Below, piece after piece: positions 30,901 to 40,331 of a stretch of 64,000 nucleotides of DNA (its first letter is position 1; every line of letters begins with the position of its first letter). The position numbers and the translations under genes are program-made. This DNA comes from Phaeodactylum tricornutum CCAP 1055/1 (taxonomy: Eukaryota; Bacillariophyta; Bacillariophyceae; Surirellales; Neidiaceae), in NCBI RefSeq assembly GCF_000150955.2, contig NC_011687.1:310001-374000 (forward strand), written 5' to 3'. Under the pieces are notes generated by a model. The model saw only the letters and a program-made list of their open reading frames with translations, ran no database searches and had not been told where the DNA came from.

Positions 30901-33900
30901 AATACACCGAACATGCCGTGGCTCCAGAAGAACGCCAGTTCCTAGCTGTGAAAATCTACCCAGAGCAAGCATAAAAGCATCACGGGCGGTGTTATTCCCA
31001 CATAAACCTGCGATGCCGACGGCAAAGCGAAAGCCTGTCAAACAAACTTCAATAGTTTCGGCTGCGTTCTCGGCAGCCAGTTCTAGTTCGTCGTCGGACG
31101 CAATCGCAATAAGGGATCCAACTGTTCCATTGGCGGATTCCATAGCCGTCGAAAACGCGGCTAAAGCTGGGCCCCATGTCACTTCAAACATTGGCGAGAC
31201 ATATTCGTCGCAAAGCCCTGTATCTTCGGTTCGGACGAATCGAGAAGTCTGTCGGGGAGACTTCCGTTGCTTTGTCGTAGATTTGTTCGAATCCGCAGGT
31301 AAATGCCTTCGTCGCTTGAGAAGCGTTTCAGTAGTTCGTACAATGTGATCGCGTTCTTTTTGGAAATTTGTCTCGCGAGCACGGTCCAGGTCATCATAAT
31401 GGCTTGAAAAAAATGATGCTGGCTTCAATGCCGTCGAATTAACAATGTAAGCAATGTTTTTCGATTCACCGACTCTTTCCCGTGCCTCGTCGTCTTCCTT
31501 AAGACTAATTGGGTTATTCTGGATGCGATCAAAAACACCCGTCAAGAGCTCCTCGGGAAGGTCTTGACCATCACAAATACCACGATTGTTCCTGATAAAA
31601 CCGTCCTTTGTCATTCGCCGTTCTTCCTTGATCGCAGGGTTGTGCAAATCTGTGTTCAGCATTATGATTGAAAAGGCCAGAATGAAGGCAACATCTGCCG
31701 AGGGAAAGACCTCAGGATTCTGCTCAGTGAACCGTTCCGCAAATTTTTCCATGATGCGGTCAATCTGAGCGTATTGTGTGAATAGATGAGACAAGAGAAA
31801 CGGCAGAGCGAAGACATAGAGAAGTTTACTTACCTTCTGTGCCTCACCAGGTAAACGAAAGCCACTCAGAAAGAAACGTATGGCGTCGTCGAACTCTAGA
31901 CCGGCAAAATCAAGCAGTCGGACGTACTGATGCAGTACTTTGAGAGAGAACCCGCCTTGGTACTCCACCTCGCGACCTAAATATTCCCCGATTTGTGTTT
32001 TCTCAAAAATATCCTTGTTTTTCAGTAAAAATGCTGCGACATCAACTGCGTCTATTGGGTCAATATGCCCACACTGTGCTGCGTAAGCAATACCTGCCGA
32101 AGGCTTTTGATTGAATCGAATGATAACTTCTGACTCTTCTGCTCGCCGCTTCTTTTTCGATCCGTAAACTTCTACGAGGTTTTGCTTCTCTGACATCTGG
32201 GAGGATTCTTCTGCATTGCGCTGATTTTGACCATCATCAGCGGCAGTCATCGACGTTGTGAGTTTCGGTTGGACTGATTTTTCCGCCCGTTCTTGAATCG
32301 GCATAGGTTCAACAATGCTGGCATGCAAGCTAGCAAGGACTTGACGTAAAGCTTTCATGGCGTTTAACCGTAACTCCCGGTTTTCGTTTCTGAACTTTTC
32401 CATTCTTGCCGCATCTCTGCCGCCCATAAAACTCATAGCGCCCATTCCTTTCGGCTCTTTCACACCAGCCCGAGCCATTTTTGAAAGCGTATTGACGATA
32501 CGGTGGAAAAGATCAACAGCACTCAGGTCGCAATCGTAATTTAGAAAAATATCGGCCAGTGTCGTGGGGTCGGAGCAGATTTCATCGAACGTGTTGACCA
32601 CTAACGACTGGTGTTCCACGGGAGAGTTCTTCGAATCCAAAATGACGAAGAAAACGTTCGTCACAAAAGCTTCAATCTCGGTTTTGAGGATCGACCGAAA
32701 ACTGCGCACCAATGGTACAAAGATCCGGAGACTGAGATTGACCACGCGGGTATTGTCGGACAGGCAGTTTTTGAGCAACGAAACGCATAAGTAGTTCCGA
32801 ATAGCTGCATGGAATTGGGGACCACTGGTCTTTATGAATTCGCGTGAAAAAGAAATATTCTGGAGAACGTACAGTAACAATTCTAACGCGAGAATTTTGG
32901 ATTCGAGAGCGGGATGAATCGCGCTCGTGTAGACAAGGTGGGCCGTTTCTCTGTGTTCCGCGTCCACGCCGTCTTGCGTTGATCCGCCGCTGCCCGTGGT
33001 CGAGGACATCCCCACTGAATCCTTGGCACCATCCCATGTGTCGTTACTTCCGCTCGCTTGCAAGCCAACGTGACTGTGCATACCGGTGCTGGGATCCGGC
33101 AGGGTCCGCATGGACAATTTGCAAATGGATCGCAATACGAGAAAGGCATCTCGGTGGGCTTCGGACGGAAAATTGTCGACTTTGTCGCTGGTAATGTCCG
33201 ATATGACCACACGATTGAAGACACTCGTCACGAGCTGCTGTAAGGCTGCCCGAGCCGTCGTCTTGTTGGGCATCGACTCCGTCGTGAGGTAGACGTGATA
33301 GAGGACCCGAATGGTCTGTAACAAGTGCGACCCCCGCAACAGCGCCAATGACGTTGTGATCGCGTCGGTATGGGTCGGCACACGGCATCCCGTGCTCAAC
33401 AGAAATTTCATAGCCGCGAGTTCGTTGCGTTCAATAGTCAAGTCGGAATTGAACACGGATTGTGCCAGCATGTGTACCGCGGGAAAATATTCCAGCGAGT
33501 CGTCGTGGGGACCAATGCCCAGTACGACTCCATCCCAGCATCCGTGCGCCACTAGTAAACTGGCTGTATCCAGGCTCGCGGCGAGCAATTCCGAAAAGGC
33601 CTGTTGATGTTTCGCGTTCTTTTGTTCCAACAATTGGGAACTGACGTGACCCCACTGTGAAAAGAGATAGCAAAAAGCGGCCATGGCAAGTTTGGCGCGA
33701 GCCATGGAATCGCCGTCCTGTCCGGCCAGGCCTTGAATAAGTCTTTCGGATGCGTCTTCATCTACCCGGTCCCGATCTTCCCCTTCGTCATAGAGTATAT
33801 CCAGGAGGTCGCGGTAGGGTGTAAATGTCGGATCCTCTTTGGAGGATCCGAATAAATAATTAATAATCCCACGGGACTTGGTTCCTCCGTAGGTCGATAC

Positions 33901-35028
33901 GATTTTGGGTCGCGTCTTTTGGGCGAACCGTCGTAGCAGTAAGAGAGCGACGTCCGCGTTGGGAATGGGCGTATCCGGATGAATCTGGCCCAGTCCCCGC
34001 GGGCGTGGAATCGGGGGCGACTGCTGCTTGGCGGCCGACACAATGGTCGAGGGAGCGGGGGCGGATCGATCGGATGCGTCTTGGGCAAAAGCGTCGTCCA
34101 ACGCCTTTTGATCCTTTTCCGACATTTCCTTGCGGTTCGACTGCACGGAAGCTTCCTCTGGTTCTGGTTCCTTTTCGTTGGTTTCCATCGGTACGACCAC
34201 TTCGATAGCCGCCGGTTTCGAATCTGGAGCCATTGGTGATTCTCCCGTTGGGACATCCGCAAGATCCGCAGTTTTGACCGTCACATCTTCGGATGGATCG
34301 TCCGGTATCGCATCCGGACCGGAAATTTCGGTGACGTCCCCGTTTGTTTCGGGACCAACCGTCACTTCGGTCGGTGGAACTTCCGCAGCCGACGATGCGG
34401 AATCAGCGTTGGTATCACCGCCGCCGTTGCCGCCGAACCATCCACGAAACATGCTACTGTACGGCGCCGGTGACGGCGTGACGATGGATTCCGCCGGTTC
34501 GTCCGTGGCGTGGGTGGATTCCATCGCTAACTCGGCAGCCGTCACCGACGCGGCGGATTCTTCCGCACCGTCCGCGTCGTCACTCGCGACCAACGTTGTT
34601 CCTTCGTGCGTTGTCCCGGTGGACGCGGACGACGAAACCCGACGCCCCAACAGCGAATCCGTCCCCGGATCATCGGGTGGATTCGACGTGGACTCCAACG
34701 GTTGTCGCGCAACGTCCGGTTCTTCCGTCAATATCGGAGCCCGGGGCCAGGTCGACGGATCCGGCACCACCGCGAGTCGTTCCAAATTACTCGATTTGGG
34801 TGTCCGTTCGTACTCTTCGTCATTGTCGTTGTTGTGACTGGTGTTGTTGCTACTACTAGTGCTGTTGCTGCTACTACTAGTGCTGTTGCTGCTACTGTTA
34901 CTGTTGCTGTTGTCATTGCCGTGGGCCATTTGCAATCCGGCAAAGAGTCCATTCGTGGACTGGGTTGGTGACAAAAATACGGAGCTGTCCTCTTCCGCCG
35001 GAGTCGTCGCGATGTCTGCTGGATCCAT
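27901..35028 (-). CDS. large ARF guanine-nucleotide exchange factor (BIG/SEC7)
   Basis: Three exons, complement(31834..35028), complement(28652..31764) and complement(27901..28585); about 2330 residues. Introns are 69 bp (in frame, no stop) and 66 bp. The N-terminal ~330 residues are acidic and low-complexity with an Asn/Ser run. DCB and HUS domains follow, with the HUS box NYDCD near residue 830. The Sec7 domain (about 965-1160) has the catalytic glutamate Glu1062 in FRLPGEAQK and FSIIMLNTDLHNPAI. HDS-type helical repeats follow (RPRLIFAELWVTVADHL, FEFQKRFLKPLE), closer to BIG1/2 and yeast Sec7 than to GBF1. It activates ARF GTPases at the trans-Golgi or endosomes for vesicle budding. The ATG at 35028 is the first true ATG. 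It shares a 1-kb upstream region with the bHLH gene. Confidence 0.93.
31765..31833 (-). other. 69-bp stop-free intron in the Sec7 domain
   Basis: GTAAGT at the 5' end, a pyrimidine-rich middle and CGCTCAG at the 3' end on the minus strand. It is a multiple of three without stops and would encode a hydrophobic insert (VSKLLYVFALPFLL...) between GEAQK and IDRIMEKFAERF, which are contiguous in Sec7 domains. I therefore read it as an intron. Confidence 0.85.
34840..34915 (-). repeat. trinucleotide-rich coding repeat (Asn/Ser tract)
   Basis: Plus strand shows repeated GTTGCTGCTACTACTAGTGCT-like units, two near-identical copies of about 24 bp followed by GTTACTGTTGCTGTTG. In the ARF-GEF this encodes an Asn/Ser/Thr-rich low-complexity stretch near residues 40-65, and length variation is likely. 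Confidence 0.7.
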
Positions 35029-36047
35029 GCTACAAGGGCAATCCAAACGCAATTGTGGATGCTGCTACTGCGTGAACTGCGTGTACACCCACCACAACAA
35101 ACGATTACCCAATACTAACTACCGAATTGCTGTTTCTAACTACGATGAACGGTACCACACCAACACTTTGTATGAGTATATGTTTGTGTGTTTGTATCTT
35201 TTCCCGCTCGTGCTCGCTATCAAAGACCCCCCAAAAAAACCCAAGCACAAACAACCTCGGCCGTTCTCCCAAACACACACACACCGTCGTTCGACCCGTC
35301 CCCCCAGTCATTGTCATCGGGGTGCCCGCCCCCCGGGTACCGTGGAAGAATGACCGGCGGTACCCCCGCCCTACCGATACTACCACCCACGCCACGCAAA
35401 CTGTTCCATCCATATTGGTCGGCGTATGGACTTTGTCGTGCTGCGGGTCCCGGACGGGACTCGCCTGGAATCCCACGGGGGAATCTCGAGTTCCCGCGCG
35501 TTTCTCTGGCCGTCGCTCCGTACACGACGGTTCCGGAAAAGGGCACGCGGCGGCGCGTGTCCGTTGAAGTTTCCGAATGGATCTCACTCTCGATATTGCT
35601 CTCAAGCGTTCACAGAATCTTCTATCAATACACAGTGTATACAGTGTATAAAAGTAGCACGTGCTAGCGCTCAGAGTAGAAAAGGGCCTCGACATCGCCA
35701 GTCACTCTACGTATCCACGAGAGGCTTTCCCTGCCTTCGTAGAAAGTCGTAGTCCGTCTACGAGAAGAAAAAGTCGTACGCATTCTCTTGCGGTACGCGG
35801 TGGAGACTACGAAAAACGCGGAGACCAATCGGTGCACGAAAAAAAAAAGGCCAATCCATGCCCACACATACACACGCACACGTTGACAGTGAAGTGCTGG
35901 GGATGGACCTCGTTGCGGTGTTGGTTTTACTGTTGTCTACGATTGGCCATCCATCCATCCCTCCCTCATTGTCACTGCTTCCCTTTTTCTCGTATCCTTC
36001 CATCCGTTGTGCCAGTTCGCATTGGTGCAGGTCTCCCAACTACCACC
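35029..36047. promoter_or_regulatory. divergent promoter region, ARF-GEF / bHLH
   Basis: A 1.02-kb gap between the start codons of the ARF-GEF (minus) and the bHLH gene (plus). A TATA-like GTATAAAAG at about 35644-35652 follows a short repeated CAGTGTATA and points rightward. The CA/CT-rich stretches around 35270-35290 and 35850-35890 look like UTR. The bHLH frame is open upstream to 35661, but that part is low quality as protein, so I treat it as 5' UTR. Confidence 0.5.
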
Positions 36048-37211
36048 ATGTCCCACACGAATCCCCACGGGACCAATCGTCCCACCCATTCCCAGCCGGC
36101 AAGTCCCGCACAAATGTCCCTGATGGGTGGACACGAACTTTCCGTCGAAGAGATTCAGGATCTCCTCGGTGGCGTCTTGGACGATGAACACAACCATCAT
36201 CCCCTCGTATCGCTTACTCATGCTGGTCTTTCGGAAGCGACCGATTCCACCGCAGCGGCTAGTCTCGCATCCCATCAGCAGTCGCACCACGCACTCTCCT
36301 ACCAACGGCTACAACTCCAACACTACCTCACGCACAGTCACAGCAACCCGTTACTCAACAGTGCCCGCAGTGACGATGGAAACGACGACAATAACGACCC
36401 AACGGACGCTGCGGCGCCCTCCTCTTCGAGTCGCGCCCTACCCCACGCCCTGGACGGCAAGGCGGTGGCGCGCTCGGAACGCAAGCGCTCACGGGAAAAG
36501 CAGCGTCGCTCCGACGTGAATCAGCAGTTCACCGCACTCACCACCGTACTCCGGGAGATTGAAAGTACCTGTGACGACGTCCACGCGCGAGCCCTTCCCG
36601 CCTTTTCGCCCTCCAATCGGGCCGATCTCATTGCCCGCGTGATCGGCTGTCTCGAAGCACTCCACGGAGCCGTCAAGCGACGCAAGGCGGAAAACGAAAG
36701 TCTCGAAACGCAACTGCAACAAGCGAAACAGGCAGGGGAAGAAACGGCAGCGAAACTCAAGGAATCTCTCATGGCGCCGCAGAGTTTCGGGCAGAATCGG
36801 GTCATGATGATGGTCCCCATGATGATTGGAGCCAACGGTCCGGAAGCCATACCACAAGGGACAATGCCACCGCAAATGGCCAATATGATGAGCTACATGA
36901 CCGCACCGCCACAAGCCTACATGACCGCACCGCAACCAACGCTGCAACAACAACAACAACAACAGCCCCCGCAATCCGCACCTTCCCACGGTACCCCGGC
37001 GAACGAGTCCAACAGCGCTCCCCCCGCCACGGCACCAGCAACCGGCAATCCCTCCAACACCTTTCCTTTCGTTATGCCTCCCTACTTTATGCCGTCGGCT
37101 CCCACACCCGCGGATGCCCAGTCGGCTTCTTCCGCGTCCACCGCGGATTCGCGCAAGGCCGCCCCGACAGGCGCTACCGAAGTCGGCAGTAATCTGGCAC
37201 ACTGTGCCTAA
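36048..37211 (+). CDS. bHLH transcription factor
   Basis: Single exon, 387 residues from ATG 36048 in a good context (ACCACCATGTCC). The frame extends about 129 codons upstream with no sign of conservation. The basic helix-loop-helix region lies at about 138-205: basic segment RSERKRSREKQRRSDVN, helix 1 QQFTALTTVLREIES, loop, helix 2 NRADLIARVIGCLEALHGAV, followed by a coiled-coil extension (KRRKAENESLETQLQQAKQ). The glutamate and following arginines needed for E-box contact are present, while the usual His five positions in is Lys. Flanks are low-complexity: His/Ser-rich N-terminus and a Met/Gln/Pro-rich C-terminus with a CAA-encoded Gln run (36945-36964). No PAS domain is seen, unlike the diatom bHLH-PAS factors. 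It should act in the nucleus as a dimer. Confidence 0.85.
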   Translation: MSHTNPHGTNRPTHSQPASPAQMSLMGGHELSVEEIQDLLGGVLDDEHNHHPLVSLTHAGLSEATDSTAAASLASHQQSHHALSYQRLQLQHYLTHSHSNPLLNSARSDDGNDDNNDPTDAAAPSSSSRALPHALDGKAVARSERKRSREKQRRSDVNQQFTALTTVLREIESTCDDVHARALPAFSPSNRADLIARVIGCLEALHGAVKRRKAENESLETQLQQAKQAGEETAAKLKESLMAPQSFGQNRVMMMVPMMIGANGPEAIPQGTMPPQMANMMSYMTAPPQAYMTAPQPTLQQQQQQQPPQSAPSHGTPANESNSAPPATAPATGNPSNTFPFVMPPYFMPSAPTPADAQSASSASTADSRKAAPTGATEVGSNLAHCA

Positions 37212-38150
37212 CGTAATTCCTCGACGCCAGTCCTTATAAATTTCATTCCAAGTATCCCTTAGTTTTCTTATGCATGCGAATGATACGTCTAGAGAATACA
37301 CAACGACTCGTCGACTATTCTCTCGAGATCTACTTCCGCGCCATGATCGTTCCCCTGTTCCTTGAGCACAGTAAGGGTTTCCGTATCTGGTTTGGCTGCC
37401 AACAGCGGCAAGTGTACGAACTTACTGTCAGCTCTAGTAGGGGTGAGAGACACCTGTCAACGACTGCCGTGGATGGACGTTCATAACAAACGGGCGTCAG
37501 CACAGCAACCCATGGATTCGAACGGGAATTCCAACGCGTGCGGACAGCGCAAGACTGTCAAGCTGTCTTGATTCCTATTCTCATGCTGGAACCTCACGAA
37601 CTGTTATCATAAGTGTAGACGCGTGGAGCTTCTTCACGTAGGGGCAATTAAGTATCGGTTTTTCTTAGAAATCCTGTTAGCCGGGTTATAGTAATTCGGG
37701 TTTGCGGTGACCATTGTCGGACCCAGTCCTTCCTTGTGATACGTAATCGATTACGCCGGTTGCCGGTACGCATCCTTTCACCAGGAAACTAGCGTTCTCA
37801 CCAATATTGCTTTCAGCCTACTTGACTTTTCTGTTCCTTAAAAAACTTGGATACATAGAAAATGTATTTAGGTGCAAAGTAGGCATAGCGGCCAGGTTGT
37901 TCCGAAAGTAGTCTCCTCTTTAGCGAAAATTTAATATATATGTATATATATCTTTTGTAAAAGAACCCAGTATGATCGAAATGTTAGCCAAACCCGCCAT
38001 TTTCAAATCCCGATATCACCCTATCCCAGTGAGTTTGCCGCATAGAATACACAATTTGCAAAAGAGTTCACGTGAGCATCCAATTTCCTCCTACTTTTCC
38101 CTGCTCATAATGTGTATTTATTTGTTCGGCATATACACAATCGAACAAAC
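37212..38150. other. intergenic, 939 bp
   Basis: Between two plus-strand genes. It holds the bHLH 3' UTR and the promoter of the EF-hand membrane protein. A TATATATGTATATATAT run lies near 37931-37950. No credible gene or RNA was found. Confidence 0.45.
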
Positions 38151-39811
38151 ATGAAGTCGTTCAGTCTCCTTTCCATCCTTACGGCATCTCTCGCACCTGC
38201 TATCACGGATGCGCTCAAGCCGTCGAAGTGTGGTGGGTCACTCACTAGTGCTTGTCTCAGCGAAACTGACAAAAGGTACGATGCCGACTATCCCGTGTCC
38301 ATTGTGGAGCAAAACCCAACATGGAATCAATTTGAGGGCTTGTGGAAAATTACAATCAAAAATTACGAGGGCGACGGCACACCAGCATTGCCTACACCTT
38401 ACAACGCAGCAATCGATCAGGGTGTGCCGTATACTCGAGACGATGTAGTGGGCTTTTACAATCACTCTTTGATTGGCTCGAGAATGTCGATTAATCGATA
38501 CTACGTCTTCAATCCAGCCCCGGAAGCTTTCTGCAACCAAACGTTCGAGCCACCATTCCTGAATGTCGCAGGACCTGGTGTTTGCGGAGTCAATGGATAT
38601 GCGTTTACGGCTGGGCAGTACGGTACAAGCACCCACGACAACAATGGTAAGTCTGGGGATGAGAGAAGCCACTTACCGAACTTCGTCCGGAAGGAGAACC
38701 TGTTTGGTTTCTGTCAATCTTATCCTGTGTATATTTGCTAATGTAGGCGATGTTTCGTTTTTCCGCGTGTATGGTGGATATTCGAATCTTCCCAGTAAAC
38801 TTCCATACGATTTGAATCCACCAGGTCGATTCAGCTGGATTGATTCTAGTACATTATGGGGAACTAACAGCGTTGAAGGATTTTTCAGCCAAAATAATCC
38901 CTACATTTTCCTCGACAACAACACAGCGTTGGTCAACTCCAACTTCATCAGCTTGGTCGAAAGAACACGCGGGGTCACCGCCATTTCCGAAATGGTGCGA
39001 ATGGAAGAGAGTGAGTGGATTGCTGCCATTGAGCAAGCGTACGACGACAGCAACGTCATCGAATCCCAAAGAATCCCAGTTCCTTTCCAGGAGTTCACCT
39101 TGGACCCTGCGTCATACCCCACCGAGGAAGAGTGGTGTGGAGGGGTGGGCAACGATCCTGCATGCACCGTGTCCCAGTTTCAGGAACCTGACGCCAAGTT
39201 GAAGACCGGTCCGCTCTTGGGATTCATCATCCTTGGTCTCGCTGTTTTTTGCATTCCCCTGTACGCGTTTTACCGTTATCGAATTGAGCAGCAGGAGCGC
39301 CGTATCAAGGCCCAATTCATTCGCGGTGTCGCCAAGAACATTTCCATTTCACCTTCGGCTGGAGCTCTTTCCCAAGAGAATCTGATTGCGGAGTTCGCGC
39401 GCATCGACAAAGACAATGGCGGTACCATTGAGAAAGCAGGTAAGATTTGATCAAGATCTGCTTGAGATTCATAGATTGACGGACTGGACTGTTCATCTGG
39501 ACTCAACGTCCTTTATTCTTTACTATTCTATTACAGAGCTCAAAGCTTGGATTGACGAAGGAAAGCTGGGCAACATTTCCGATAAAGATTTCAATGCCTT
39601 GTGGAGCGCGTTGGATATTGACGGATCGGGTACGGTGGACTTTGTGGAGTTTTGCACTTTCCTCAGCGGTTGTGGCGAAGCATTCGACGAAGTGTACGAC
39701 CAGCAAGAGAAAATGAGTAAGCAAGAGAAAATGAAGTATGCTTCCTCTCGCTTGCTCAACTCCAATGCAGGTGATGACGAGAAGGATATTGAAAAAGACA
39801 TCAAAGATTAA
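38151..39811 (+). CDS. type I membrane protein with cytosolic EF-hand pair
   Basis: Three exons, 38151..38646, 38747..39439 and 39537..39811, with introns of 100 and 97 bp; 487 residues. It starts with a signal peptide (MKSFSLLSILTASLAPAITDA). The ectodomain of about 295 residues has paired cysteines, N-glycosylation sites (NHS, NQT, NNT) and aromatic-rich segments (FFRVYGGYSNLP, RFSWIDSSTLWG) that I do not recognise. One membrane helix follows at about 320-342 (GPLLGFIILGLAVFCIPLYAF), then a basic juxtamembrane stretch and two EF-hands. Loop 1 (DKDNGGTIEKAE, about 385-396) is split by intron 2; loop 2 (DIDGSGTVDFVE, about 423-434) is canonical. The topology suggests a surface or endomembrane protein whose inner face binds Ca2+. 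The C-terminus is charged (DDEKDIEKDIKD). Function unknown. Confidence 0.85.
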
Positions 39812-40331
39812 GAAGGTTGTGGAAAGACAGGACGGTTGACCAATAGGTCGTCGGGTCACCATCTGTCTAGTACTGTATTTCACATTTGTTGGTAGTTCTT
39901 AAAGTTAGGAAAAAGAGGACAGCCTTTAAACGATATATGCCTGTTGAGGTGTTGCTTTTCCTACCGTCAATGTAGCCAGTTGGTAGATAAGCACTACTAG
40001 ATGACTTCGAATAAAAGCTGCCGAGACGAAAAGTAGGCATGGATATCATAGCTTTGTCATTCCTCAGTTCCTGTCATCCATATTTATGCTCTGTCTTAAT
40101 TGGCTCAGACGAAAATGCAGACAGCAATGAGACACGGTCAAAAGCAGATGGCCCCTCGTATGTCTGGGAAAAGGCACCCATGCCCTCACTGTCAAGGCAC
40201 TTCACGATCAATCACTAAGCCATCAATTTTACAGTTAGTATCCGATGGTAAAGGGATCCGACCCATTCGCCCAACTGATCCTCCATTATTCCGTTTCTAG
40301 ACGCTGTTGCCTGTGAGTAATCTGAGAAATC
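39812..40331. other. intergenic, 520 bp
   Basis: Between two plus-strand genes; nothing distinct seen. It should contain the phosphohexomutase promoter. Confidence 0.45.

Noticed and set aside
18856-35645. 14-bp string ACAGTGTATACAGT shared in inverse orientation by 18856-18869 and 35632-35645
   Set aside because: Low-complexity and palindromic; several shared 14-mers are expected by chance in 64 kb, and the two promoters have no evident link.
35661-36047. N-terminal extension of the bHLH protein
   Set aside because: Open but with translation such as HIHTHTLTVKCWGW from CA-repeats; the ATG at 36048 has a better context and starts a plausible protein.
37490-37530. GTTCGAATCC on the minus strand, a tRNA B-box-like string
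   Set aside because: Flanking bases do not form a T-arm stem and no A box or acceptor stem is found.
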